From: Colius striatus
Taxonomy: Eukaryota > Chordata > Aves > Coliiformes > Coliidae
Assembly (NCBI RefSeq): GCF_028858725.1
Contig: NC_084762.1
Coordinates: 9,247,374-9,311,373 of the forward strand
Reading direction: 5' to 3'
DNA: 64,000 nucleotides
Of this stretch, positions 51,301 through 62,400 are shown in pieces. Below the pieces are notes generated by a model. The model was not told where the DNA came from, ran no database searches, and worked only from the letters and a program-made list of their open reading frames with translations. The translations under genes were made by a program, and so were the position numbers. Every line of letters begins with the position of its first letter. Within the stretch, counting starts at the first letter, position 1.

Positions 51301-54300
51301 TCAAGCTTTTGAAGTGTTGTCTTTCTGACCTTATCTTCCTCTGACACTTCAGTGTTATGCTTTTTATTGACAATGAGTCAGTCCTATTGGCTCTTAGTGT
51401 CTTTTTCAGGAGAAGGAATGTGACAAAAAGCTGAAAAAGGACCTTTACAGCTTTCAGTAACACGCATGTCCTTTTTAGTTCTTGACCAAGAATACTTCTT
51501 GGTATTATTAGTGTACAATACATGTTTAAATTATCAGCATTTGAGAAAGCTGGATGTGTTTTTCTCAATGGAGTGCACAGCAGGCCAGTCAGGACACGTG
51601 ACTTTCAACAAAACATAATAAAAGCAACCTTTCATCCCTGACTTTCTATGTCTCTTGTGCAGTGTGTCAAACTAAAGTCATAACGCTATTTCCTGCTCTT
51701 CAACTGACAAGGGAACATTTTACCAGTGTGTGCTGCTAAAAAATATCAACCCCATAAATGAAGGTTTGGGTTTTTTTCATTTATTATTAAAGAACAAACG
51801 TTTCTGAAAAATTAAAGCAACCCTATTGCTATAAAAATACACTCAAGTGTTCTGCAAAGGGATAAAGGAACACATCTTGTCCTAGAGCATGCTTTAAAAG
51901 ACAAAGTATTTTAAAATGACCCATTATGACCAGGGTTTTATTTTGGAGGGGATGTGCTCATCTCTTCTATTCAAGTGTAACCTCAGTCACCTTATAGCCT
52001 TGATCTGGAGCTACATGTCTTTAGCTGATCAGACACAAACTCCATCTTCTCTGAAGGTGATTCCAGAACAGCAGACTGTACTGAATGATGTCACTTTTTA
52101 CTGAAAGACTTGCTAATATCAACAAAATACACTTCAACTAGATTTGAGGCATTTCATTATCAACCTCCTCTAGACAGACTCTTCTAAGCAAACTGAGAAG
52201 CCAGTTCTCATGGGAAACCTTGCCTTTGGCCCGTATTACTCTTGTCCAGCTTCCCTGAGCCAGGGAGTAGCTCCAGCTACTCTAGTTCGAGGTCATTCAA
52301 AACGTGAAATGTGATCTGACAGTCAAGTGCTATTAGTCCAAAGTCATGCCTTAGTTAATAAGTGTAGATTTTTTTTAAGTGTGTCTCTGCATGAAAATTG
52401 AGTGTTTCAGTGCCACATAAATACTATCAGAGACTTGCTTTCTGTTTATCAAAGACTATATAATGCTCTTACTACATGCTTTTGTCTCTTTACTAAGACA
52501 GCATAAAAGCTGGGATCTTCCAGGTCTGTGTCTCATTTGTAACAGAAACTGGTGATGTAAGAGAGACATTTTTATTGCACCACTTTTGTTCAGAAAAGTA
52601 AGGAAGTCTTGTTTATATCAACAGGAGCACAGAGCTCTGTTTGCAGAACTTGCAGCTGTTGGAATCAATTATTTCACACTTATTTTTCTCCCACAAGGAC
52701 AACTCTTTTAACCCTTTTTCACAAAATCTATTCTTTTTCCTCCTTCAGCCTCCACATTCTTCAGCTAGGATACTTCTAGTTCAAGGCCTCTCAAAGTCAA
52801 ACAGCTAGGAAAGATGAGCTGAGCATTCTATGAGTTGCAGCTGCATAAAAAACAAAAACTAGATTTTCAAGTGCCAGACAAAGAATACTTTTAACCTGCA
52901 AAAACATGAAAACAACTTTTTGTGTAGTAACACAAGGCATCTTTAACCTTTTCTGTGTGGAACGTAATTCTGACTGTTTTCAGTGAGCTTTGTAAGAGCA
53001 AGTGATCATTTACTTTGACGTGTTACTGCCTTACTGAGAGCTCCTGGCTTAAGCCAACCACTTGTTGCCTATATTTGTGCACTGAATTCAATCATAAAAG
53101 GCAATAAAACACTTCCCACTTTATTAAATAATACTAGCCGAGAAATAAATATTCTTATGTAATTAGAAATCAACATGCTTTGGGTAATTAAATGATCTAC
53201 AGATCTTTCATCTGGATCTTCACTCTTCTAAGTCCAAGCACTTGCTGAGCAAGGTCATCCTGTGTAAGACTGTCATTTGGAATCAGCTGGTTCAAAATAA
53301 CATAGCTTTCTCTCCCATTTTTATTCAGGTCATAAAATGTTCCTGGTTAACAGTTTAGTTCACCAGCCTTTTGAATAATAGACAGGTGACAGCAAATAGA
53401 ACAATACAGGCATTATACTGATAGAGGAAGTTACACGTCAGTATCTGAGGCATCTACAGCCATGTGCCTCCACCACTTCAGGATGGCTTATTCCCAGTAC
53501 TTTGTATGCATTCATGCTCATCCTTAGATTCCTCTGGAGCTGTACATTTTTAATTTATTTTACAATAAACAATAATAAATAAATCTATAGGAAATCTGTT
53601 GATAAAGAATTACTGAGGGAATACATAACTCTTATGCTAAACTGTTTTCAACCCTTTACCTTTGATCACATCTTTCTTCACTGTTCTTGATCTGCTACTG
53701 CCCACGATCATATAACAAAACAAAACAGAAGACAGGAGTGAGTACCTAATGTTCACAACTCTCAGCTTTTTCACTAGCCTTACTAAGAACTATTTGTACA
53801 TGTTCCATTGCTTATTATACACAGAAATTCACAGTATGACTAACAGACTATTAAGTAATGCCACATTTTTAACTATGATGTTATAATGTTCATGAAATAC
53901 ACTTGTGGCGCAACGTTACATACTTTCTGAAGTAGGACATGAACTTGAGAGGGGAAGGGATGTAAGAAGTATTTGTTTGCATCTGAGAAGGAGCTACAAG
54001 GACTGCAGTGCACTGAAACTAATCAAGCAAAGCTCATTCTACAGCATCTACAGAAATACCACTGCCCTCCTTTTTCAAACATGTAAAGCAGTAGCTTTGA
54101 TTCTACTTGCCTTCAAAACTACTCCACTGCCTGTGCATTTACCTTATTATCTCTTCTTTTGTAATGCTAAAATGAATTGTTTCAGTATAGTTCCCATATT
54201 GCTCCAGCATAAGTTCCGTAGCTCCTCCTTCTAGTCACTCTTGTTTTACTTGGACCAAAAAATCCTGATCTCCACGAAATCTCATTAGCACTTCTGTTAC

Positions 54301-56216
54301 AATGTTCTCCACTCACACCCTATCTGTTACCACCAAGACAAGAATTAATTCCAGAAAAAAAAAAAAAAGGAAACATTCTGATTAAACTTTCTCAAACCTT
54401 TATGCTCACCAGCAGAGACACAAATGGATGTGGGACTAGCATTAGGATCAAATAATTTAGTGGTAGTTTCAGAAATGATAAATGGGGAGTGTAGGCATTC
54501 TCATCATGCTTTTTCAGGTTACTGCTTCAGAAATGTCCATCCTTTTTTGTTTAAAACAAAACAAAATAACTTTGATCTGCAAAAAATTAGGTCTTGGAGG
54601 TGTAGGCCTAGTATTACCTAGTTTGCCTTTACAGAGAAAGAATCGTGAACAAAGGAAGACAGATATGAAGCTTGTATGTTTGCATCCTTTTACATATTAG
54701 TAAATACTGATGCTTTTTTCTCTCTAACTCCAAACTTTGAGATAATTTTGGTTTTCCAAGCTAAAGATTTTATCATATCTTGATGAAAAAACCCCTCAAC
54801 ATGTTTTCCAGGAAGGACATGATGCATATCCTTTCTAAAATTGATTCAAAATGAAAAAAAGGGTTATTATTATCTGCAATTACTTCTTGTAATGTGTCAT
54901 GCATATTGCTGTTTTCCTATCATGAAAAAGAAACAATTTAACAAATCGGAGACCCAGCTAAACATTTGTCAATGATTAGTAATTAACTCTTCAGTGGCTC
55001 TCAAGAATGAGCCAACATTTCTTTCAAGATAAAAATGCTACCTACTAGCATGATTACTTTTAATTTATGTCTTATATAGGGCACAACTTGGATCCCTGCG
55101 AACGGAATCGTGTAGGTGACCCCACCCCTGCAGCGACCCAGTCATGCCATGGGGGATCCATTCACCCACACTCATCTGATTAGGTGCCTGAACACACTGA
55201 CCTACAACCAGAAATGTTTTCTGTATTTCACCTATCTTACAACAACACATTGATATACATATCAGAAAAACCTCCACCTAAGTGTTCAAACTTAAATCTA
55301 GCAAGAAACCAAATTTAAGCCATAATGAAATGCTAACACCTCATTCTTGTAATTTCTTAACCTTGCCTCTATATTCTAGCATTTTGTTAGCTTCTAAAGA
55401 AAGAGAGAGGTCTATTTCCACATACCTGACATTTCTTTTGTATTATCAAATATTTCAGTAACACCGTTTTAGAGCCAACATTTTTTATTAGAATCAAGAC
55501 AGTAAAAACTGCAACTATGGAAAGATCATGTTTAAGAAACCTAGATTACAAATTCTGCCATAGCAAAACACCAACAACATCTATTTTAAGAAGACTACTT
55601 TAAAATAATCTACTGAGGTACATTTGTGTATTTATTTCATAGGAATGCACTGGATCATATTTGAGAAAATAGTATGTGTTACATTTGTGTTAAGGTTTAG
55701 ATCTGACCACTCATTTCCTGTCCTGTCCATTGTTTTTGTAAGTTAAGACAAAAAGTTCAACTTCAAAAAGACAGGCATACCTCAAAGGGACACAGTGCCC
55801 TATCTCACAGTAGTGAGTTACACTTCTGTCAGTAATGTGGGTCTGACTAAACTATTTGTGTCGCTGACATTTGGATGCTTGCAAATTCTCCCATGGCTGG
55901 GGACAGTCACTACATAGAAACCAGCTAGTATTTTCTTCCCTTCAGCTTTAGTTTAAGAAACACATAAAACCAGCATAATTTAACCTCTATGTAGACATGA
56001 AAACCTAATACTTCTCTCCTAAGAAGCCTCAGGTTAGCATTAGAGGCAAAACCCTCAAGAATGAGGCAATCTGTTACAACAGATCTGAGGCTGAGAACTC
56101 AGAAGCACACACAGATTAATCACACAGGCCATGGTCTGTATCAGGCTGCATGAGAAAGCCATCAGAATCAATGTACAGTACCTTTCGTCTTGTCCCAGAT
56201 CCTCACTGTCTGGCAT
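35798..56216 (-). CDS. RETREG1: RETREG1 (FAM134B), complete short-isoform coding span
   Basis: Exons 56216-56182, 43365-43239, 41468-41384, 39996-39859, 38109-38045, 36936-36810 and 36309-35798 join in phase to 362 residues; the human short isoform has 356. The N-terminus [12 protein letters not shown] aligns without gaps to the human short isoform. Residues 55-92 hold two hydrophobic segments, the second hairpin of the reticulon-homology domain. A long acidic, Ser-rich cytosolic tail ends with an LC3-interacting region, DDFELL at 318-323 (35935-35918). Known for the family: RETREG1 bends ER membrane through its reticulon-homology domain and recruits LC3/GABARAP to drive ER-phagy; loss in humans causes a hereditary sensory and autonomic neuropathy. 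The short isoform lacks the first membrane hairpin. The long-isoform exons 1-3 were not found and should lie past the right edge. Confidence 0.95.
36810..36936 (-). CDS. RETREG1: RETREG1 exon, Ser/Thr-rich cytosolic segment
   Basis: 127 nt. The acceptor is ATGTTTAG|GTTAGT and the donor CTGATG|GTATGT. Residues 151-192 include [20 protein letters not shown] and the rest of a conserved cytosolic block ending PQTDTSD. The first three residues (VSP) are less certain because the acceptor is followed by another GT-rich stretch, but the phase from the previous exon fits exactly. Confidence 0.94.
38045..38109 (-). CDS. RETREG1: RETREG1 short internal exon
   Basis: 65 nt. The acceptor is TTTCAG|AAACAGC and the donor CCTAAG|GTAACT. 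It encodes residues 130-150, [20 protein letters not shown] plus K. The second half matches the conserved DDSELDFSALCPK block of the family. The first half is variable. It is too short to stand out as an open frame. Confidence 0.93.
38159..38182. repeat. 11-bp tandem repeat GTTGGGTGTGT
   Basis: Two perfect head-to-tail copies of GTTGGGTGTGT in the RETREG1 intron just upstream of the 65-nt exon. Confidence 0.8.
39859..39996 (-). CDS. RETREG1: RETREG1 exon, end of hairpin and cytosolic linker
   Basis: 138 nt. The acceptor is TTGTCACAG|TATTGT and the donor AGATCTG|GTGAGT. Residues 84-128 finish the hydrophobic segment ([10 protein letters not shown]) and continue into an amphipathic, Lys-rich linker ([20 protein letters not shown], then [11 protein letters not shown]). 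Phase is carried by one base on each side. Confidence 0.95.
40375..40434. repeat. Compound (TA)n/(TG)n microsatellite
   Basis: About 60 bp of alternating TA and TG dinucleotides with GTAC and ATGT breaks. It directly adjoins the 3' end of the CR1 copy at 40437. Confidence 0.85.
40437..41268 (-). mobile_element. CR1 LINE fragment in a RETREG1 intron
   Basis: Sense-oriented with RETREG1. The 3' end (GTAGAATCATTTTATGGTTT) is at 40437; ORF2-derived sequence follows to about 41268, including CTGGAGGCAGGTGAGGTCTC and TTGCCCAGGGCCTTCTGGAT. The frame is broken. The right end is ~115 bp from the upstream exon's donor at 41383. Confidence 0.92.
41384..41468 (-). CDS. RETREG1: RETREG1 exon, first part of second membrane hairpin
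   Basis: 85 nt. The acceptor is TTTGACAG|TTTTGC and the donor TCTTGC|GTGAGT. It encodes residues 55-82, [20 protein letters not shown] and then a second hydrophobic stretch. These are the paired hydrophobic helices of the reticulon-homology domain. The donor has a C rather than G at the last exon base. A CR1 fragment begins only ~115 bp into the following intron. Confidence 0.95.
43239..43365 (-). CDS. RETREG1: RETREG1 first shared exon
   Basis: 127 nt. The acceptor is TTATTCAG|CTGGAAG and the donor GGCAAG|GTAAGC. It encodes [20 protein letters not shown] and on to FKEQNPGK, residues 13-54. It matches the conserved block that joins the two membrane hairpins in the long isoform. It would be spliced either to the exon at 56182 or to long-isoform exon 3 outside the window. 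Confidence 0.95.
43511..43664 (-). mobile_element. CR1 LINE 3' fragment in a RETREG1 intron
   Basis: AATCACAGAATGGTAGGGGT to CACAACCCCTCTGGGCAG; close to the copies at 4413 and 8224. It lies ~145 bp upstream (on the minus strand) of the RETREG1 exon at 43365. Confidence 0.93.
43940..44048 (+). mobile_element. CR1 LINE 3' tail in opposite orientation
   Basis: GGTTGGACTAGATGGTATCT, CCCTTCCAACCCAACCATTC, then the 8-bp terminal repeat in several copies (ATTCTATGATTCTATGACTC). With the copy at 43511-43664 it makes an inverted pair ~275 bp apart. Confidence 0.93.
44967..45538 (-). mobile_element. CR1 LINE fragment in a RETREG1 intron
   Basis: A diverged copy of another CR1 subfamily: TAGAATCATAGAACATTTAT at the 3' end, AAGATCATCAAGTCCAACCA, then ORF2-derived sequence to GTCCTGATGCTCACACTATT. 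Frame broken. Confidence 0.9.
45539..56181. other. RETREG1 intron, short-isoform exon to shared exon
   Basis: AT-rich intronic DNA (the intron runs from 56181 to 43366). Apart from the 94-bp tandem duplication at 50941 no repeat or exon was recognised. I looked here for long-isoform exon 3 and did not find it. Confidence 0.6.
50941..51120. repeat. 94-bp imperfect tandem duplication
   Basis: Two adjacent copies of period 94: GTGGCAAACATCTTTTAACT occurs at 50947 and again at 51041, and both copies continue ...GATCACATTTGACAT, CTTCAACAT and TACTTGGAATCTC. The second half has small differences. It lies in the RETREG1 intron upstream of the exon at 43365. Confidence 0.9.
56182..56216 (-). CDS. 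RETREG1: RETREG1 alternative first coding exon (short isoform)
   Basis: ATG at 56216 opens [11 protein letters not shown], then two bases (AG) that complete Ser12 with the first base of the next exon; the donor is GACGAAAG|GTACTG. The human short isoform starts with a peptide of the same length and pattern (MPEGEDFG...KSW). The small size means gene finders would easily miss it. The 5' UTR continues upstream through a GA-repeat tract at 56255-56239. A longer 5' structure is possible. Confidence 0.88.
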
Positions 56217-56238
56217 TTCAGATGTAAAAACGAATTCC

Positions 56239-56255
56239 CTCTCTCTCTCTCTCTC
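56239..56255. repeat. (CT)n simple repeat in RETREG1 short-isoform 5' UTR
   Basis: Seventeen bases of perfect CT dinucleotide; on the transcribed minus strand it is a GA tract ending 23 nt before the alternative start codon. Confidence 0.9.
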
Positions 56256-56428
56256 AATCTAGATAATCCAGGCAACGATCTTCTAGTCTGTTTTGTGTTT
56301 TAGAAGCAACAACCCAGACACCTGTCCTGTTTGCTGCTGAGAAGAGTGCTCCTTGCTCTGAGAGCAAATGTTTACAAGACATCCTAAGTGCCTGCTGGTC
56401 TTGAATGAAGTTCAGAGCGTTCGGCTTT

Positions 56429-56465
56429 GATTGGCTAAGGCTATAAATAAACAAGTCATGACTCA
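56429..56465. promoter_or_regulatory. Candidate promoter elements for the RETREG1 short isoform
   Basis: About 215-250 bp upstream of the alternative ATG there is an AP-1-type site TGACTCA (56459-56465), an AT-rich TATA-like block (TATAAATA on the plus strand, 56443-56450), and AGCCAAT on the minus strand (56436-56430). The order and orientation are not a textbook promoter: the TATA-like block reads best on the plus strand. There is no CpG island here, unlike at ZNF622. Inference from motif and position only. Confidence 0.3.
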
Positions 56466-59400
56466 CCTCACACACTATGACAGGGTGTTTAGTAGCAAGC
56501 ACAGCCAAAAACAAAACAGTTTTTTTTTTCTTCTGGTCATGTGAGGGAGAATCACCACCCAGTTAGTACATTTTATTTTTGTGCTTCCACTGGAAATCTT
56601 CCTCAACGTCTCCCATTTCTCTCAGGTGTAAGTGAGCAGCATGCAAAATGCTAAGAAGCTAAGTGACACAAACTTTTTAAGTAACATCCTTAAAAATACA
56701 AGAGCAGAGAGCTTACTCTAACAGTAAAAATATCCTTTTCCTCCTTGCAGATTGTCAGTCACAGGCTGTCAGAAGCAGCAAAATTACTCTCCATGAAAAT
56801 AACAACTTAGCATTTCTTTTAAAATAAGGAATAGAAAGACAATGCTATTTATCTTTATTGAACATTTTATCTTAAAGTTCTGACTCCAAGCTTGCCTGCC
56901 ACAAGCAGTCCTAGCTATCATAGGGATGCCAGCAAATTGTATTGGAAGAGTCCTCAGAATGAAAGTATCCTGACAGGAGAATGTTTGCCAAAATACTTTA
57001 AATGCCTCTATGAACAACCTAAGGTGAATTAACAAATTCACTTTCCTCCTATGGCTTTTGGCTGAGTGAATGACAGGGATTCTGTCACTTCAACTACACC
57101 AGCTAAATCTCTATTAATTTTCAACACTCCCACAAGCTTATCTGCGCTGGTGAAGCTTTGTTGTGCAGCCCAAGACTCCAGGGATCACATATCTGTGTTA
57201 ACACATTGCTCAGCACTGTCCCTTCACATCACTTTCTTCTTCCACTAAACAGCTTGACCTTCTTTTTCCCCTTAATGTATTATTACATAAATATTATATC
57301 CAGACATCTTCACATAGCAATCTTTTATTTTTTCTAAGAAGGAATCCAGTAAGACTGAGACCTGCCTCTCCTGCATGACATGGTAGGAATTGTCCTTGGC
57401 ATCTCAGTTCTTAAAAACAGATTTTAAAATAAAGGAAATATGGGACAAAAGGTATGCTGGATTAAAACCAAGCAACCTATACTTTTGATTTAGTAAGCTG
57501 CATTTTGGTGCATTGGGGGTAATGCATCATTCACTGGAATGCTGCTTAATGTTCAAAATTACACAAGGATTCTATTTTTATTTCTTGTATTAATATAAAA
57601 GACCTCAAAATGACTCGTAATATCCAGATAAAAATTGCTGAAATTCCCCAAATCATATAATTATAGATCTATTACTTCAAAATGCATGATTTCTATTTAC
57701 TGTGTGAGTAATGGAACTAATAAAATGTTGCCAGGAAATGGTGAGAAAAAGAAAACAAAATAAGAATGCTGCCCTTCTGTAAATGACAACTTCCTTCACT
57801 CTTCTCCCAACACCCCAGTTAGTTCCTCTTTCTGTTTTTTAATCTCATGCAGTCTTCTGTGTTCATAGCTTTCCTCGACCTTTCACAAGACATGCTGTTC
57901 CTGAAGCAGTCCAATCATATTGGACTTTAAAAGAAAGGAGGGCGAAGAAAAACAGGAGTCAAGTCTTATGTCTGAATTGTGCAAGGCAATATCTAAATAT
58001 CTAGTAATAGATGACCTCTCCTACTCATCAGAGATCTTCCATGGCCACATATGACAATATCATCCTCTCTGTTTTTCTTTCCTTTTTTCTATTTCTAATA
58101 GTTACAGCTGAAAAAAACTGGAGCCAGACTCTCTTCAAGCTGACCCTCAAACAACAGAGCTACTAAATTAAGAAATCTTAATGAAGTTATTTGGTGTGAC
58201 AGACTCATTTTCAGATTCAACATGTGAAGTCCTCCAATTAGGACAAGAATCAAAAGAAATAACTGAAGCCTGCAAACACACAAAAGTGTCATTAAAAACC
58301 TAAATGTAGCATTAGAAACGAAAGCAAGCAAAACTAAACCCCTTGTGCAATGAGGGTCTGCTTTAGTTTGTTTATAGGCATTGCCATATAGTCTTATGTA
58401 GCCACATGCATGTACTATACACAATGCCTTTTTACAAAGTATTCCTTTTTAATCCATTTGATGATCACACTCAAGAGCTGGAAAGCTTTCACTGTAGTGT
58501 CTGTCCCTGTATTTAATTCATGGAACTCTATGTACTCCAAACTCTTCAAACATGACTTTGGACTGTTCGTTTTTTGGTCACATTCTGTACACAGTGCTCA
58601 CTGCTACAGAAGAAAAATGGTTTACTGTTTACTTTTACAACTCCACAGAACTGTTCTCCAGCCCTCAGTGAGGTAAGGAGGATAATATAACTTTATTTAC
58701 TTATTGATAATCAAGTCCTGGAAAGATGAGGTTCAAAAGTGAGTACTCTACTAAATGAGTACCTAACCTAAATGTCAAGGACCTGTTAACTTGGAAGTAG
58801 AGCACTTATAAACCACTTCAATACTCAAAGACTAGTTTTTTACTGACATCATTGCTCATCATTTTTGCAAATCAGACTTCAGAACAGCATGAGCACATAA
58901 TTAACTGAACCACAATCACACTGAAGTATTTTGCTTAGCATCACAAAGAAGACTAGAAAATTCATCTCAATTATTTGATCATTTTGAATTCTTCCACACT
59001 TGAAGGAATGAGACTTTGCATTGGCCCATCTAGAGTTTTCCAGGAGACCTGGTTCCAGACTGCTTCGCAGCTGCACAAGATGGAATGTCCTGTCCAAGTA
59101 CACTTGGGTGGAAGAGCAGCAGGTGAGCAAAAGTACTGTACTGAATCAGGCCAAAGGGCTTCTGGCATCTCCTACTGTATCCAGAAGCGCAGCCTAGGGA
59201 AAAAAAAAAACCACTGCTGCCTTCTCCAAATAGTCTTCCAGACTCCAACTTCTGGCTCACAGGTTTCCTGAACCAGCAACTGATGTCTGTATTTTTAGCT
59301 CTGAGTGGATTTCCACCCAGTGATAGCATCTATAACATCTTGTGGTGAGGACTTCTGCAGCTTAGCTGCATACCGTCTGAAAACAAAATACCCAACTAAA

Positions 59401-62400
59401 CTCCCCCCAATTTTGTTTGGCCTGATCTATCCACTTCTGTTGACTTCTAAGAAGTCTTATACTGGAACAGAGGGATGACAGCTATGTCTCTCTAGCTTTT
59501 CACAGTTATTTACCATTTTTGCACACCACTATAAAATTCTTTTTGATAGGACTGCAGAGTTGGAAGTGAAGCTGCCTAGGAAGGAGCTTGTCTGGTAATG
59601 GAAATGCTAAAAATCAGTTTTACACTTTTATCACATGTAAAATGGATTAGAAATGACAGAATTGAGGAAGGAAAAGCTCTTTCCCTACCCATGTTGTTTT
59701 TCACAGAGATTCTTAGCTCTTTGCTTAGCTGCAGCTAATGGTACAGTTTTCTGAACTGCAGAGGACTTGCAGGTCAGTTCTCTCTCTCCTTTTTAAATTC
59801 TTCCTTGCCATTTCTGAGACCTCACCTCACACAACTAATCACTGCTCCTCTCAGCAACCTCTTTGCTTGAGTTGCTATCTTCCATCCATGTCCTCAAACA
59901 TATTTCCTGTTTTTTTCAAACTCTTCCAACATTTACCATAAATAATTTAAGTTGTGAGGGACCAGAAATGTATACTATTATTCCCAGTCAGGGCACACTA
60001 CTGATTTATCTATCTTGACCTTTTTTGTCAAGGAGAGCTCATGCTCTCTCAGTCCTCATTACTACATTTTCTTGCACATAGTTTTCCTGGTCTTTATTTT
60101 ATTTGGGTAACTTTAAGAATCAATTTTTCTTACTTCTTTTCTTACCATTCTTCAGCTTAGTAAACCTCTTCCAGATGTTTCTCAAAACTTTCTTGATAGC
60201 TGGTAAGTAACGTCTCTCTATCATCAGGTATAAAGATAACCCAAAAGATGTGTTGGCACACAGATCATCAGATGCTAGCCTGACATGGCTTGATCAGGGA
60301 ATCTTATCAGTTTTGCTCTTGCTCAGTACAGATTTGGATTGAACGTGTATCACAGTTATCAAACAAATGGCCTTCGCCCAAAACAGCATAGATATGTATC
60401 TATGTGAAATTTTCCTTCCACAGGCAGGCACCAATAACTTCAGAGGAAATCATTATCAAACAAGGAAAATAAAAGTTTGCTTCCTTGTCTCTAGCAGGAA
60501 TATGAGTTACTGAGTAGCTGAGAGAATCAGAAATAGTGTTAGGATGCACTGTTTTACATACTCAGGTAGTGAAGGTCCTCAAGGGGTCTATCAGGTGGGT
60601 GAAAGGCACAGTGCTGTCCATGTGGAGTGCAAGGGTTAGGGTGATCTGGCATTGTGTGGTAGATGGTGTACCCCACCCTGTCTGCAAGCTTTCAAAGATT
60701 TTTATTAGTCATTCTATGGGTATGCTTTAGCTGGTCAACCAGCTCCAGAACTAGTCACATTCACTGTCACCTTCTACATCTCTCCTCACCTAAAAGGAGA
60801 GTAAGACACTGCTTTGAACTTATGACCCTGCTCTAATTATTCAGCTATGAACAAGTCTCACTTCTAATAATGTGGATGAATAAATAATGAACACCATACT
60901 GTACACTTAAAGACATCCTAAAAAACCTCAACTGACTCATAGCAAAAAGACACAACCAAAAAACCAAACCCACACTCCAAAAAGAACATCTAGCTTAGTT
61001 CACATTTCCAGATGGAATGGGAAGCCCAGTATTTTACTTTTTAACAATATTTTCAGCAAGAACGTGTGTTTAAAAATTACTATAATTATCAAAGACATGT
61101 TTCAGATTAAAACTAATTTGAAATGCAGGTTTCTGCTACTAAAAAATTCATATTAATAACATACATGAAGCTCTCTCAAATGGAATGCTTTCTCCTCTCC
61201 CCTTTTCAATATAGAAATGTACAGAATTTACTAGTCACATGTGTGTGTGTGTGTGTGTGCAGGCTTGTGTATACCATGTATTTATATAAGCATACACATG
61301 AAGTATATATTTTCCTACATTTCATCAATCTCAAGAACACAACTAATTTTCCAATATTTGCCACATCCAACTTTGCTGAATGATACCCATCTCAATTCTT
61401 TCTGACTACGTAAAGCTGACTTCAAATTGCAAATGCTTATTGTATTTACTTAACTTACAGATTTCTTGACACACTGTAAAATATACAAAGGAGTCTTGTT
61501 TTAGAAGACAGGAAGCCTTTCATACAAGTGTAAAGGAAAATCATCAAGACAGATCTGCTGAACATGCTCAGTTTAATGCTGGAGCAGGTATAGCCCTCAA
61601 CCTGGTAAGCAGCGTGCTAAAAAAACCTTAACGCACATACCACACAAAACACACAGTTTGTATTTACCTGTACCTAGGACTAGGGCTGGCAAAAAATAAA
61701 TTGAAGAAATTATCTTCCAACAAAGACCAATAAAAGTAAACAAAAATTGCTCTCAGGGAAACTCTTCTCTCTTCATGGAATCCTGTATATTATACAAGAT
61801 GCTTCTTTGTACTGGGATGAAATAAGTAATTGTTAAAACATTTTGTAAGTCACAAGCTGCATAATCAAGAAGAAAATCCCAAACTATCAGCATTCAGTTT
61901 TGACATTAAAAGTAATGCAGCATTCAAAGACTAAACAAGATATTGCATGCAAGAAATATTTAGTTGGCAGAAGAAAGTCCAGAAAGACGTATTTTTAAAG
62001 AATCATAAGAAATTGAGTATGAAAGCAAACTATCAACAGACCCCAGAAACTGATTTGCATCAGCAACAATGAATTGTCACAGTGAGGTTGCACTGTTTCA
62101 TCATACAGCACACATAATAATGCGCCACACTTCATGCAAGTATTTCCAAGTTTTCAAACACAAGCTGAAAGAGCTAAAGGAAAAGACACTTCAACTGCAA
62201 CTTAAAAAGCAAACGACTATGTTTTAGTCATGTGAAAATAGAAAGTCTTGCTGTGGTACAGACATGATAGATCATGCTGGATTTGTTTGACAGAGAAGAA
62301 CTAGAGACAAGGCGGTAGAAGATCTTACCACTAAGTGTGAAAATCTCACCTGCTCTGGGACTTTTTGGCCATGTGATCTTGTTAAACAACTACAAAAGAA

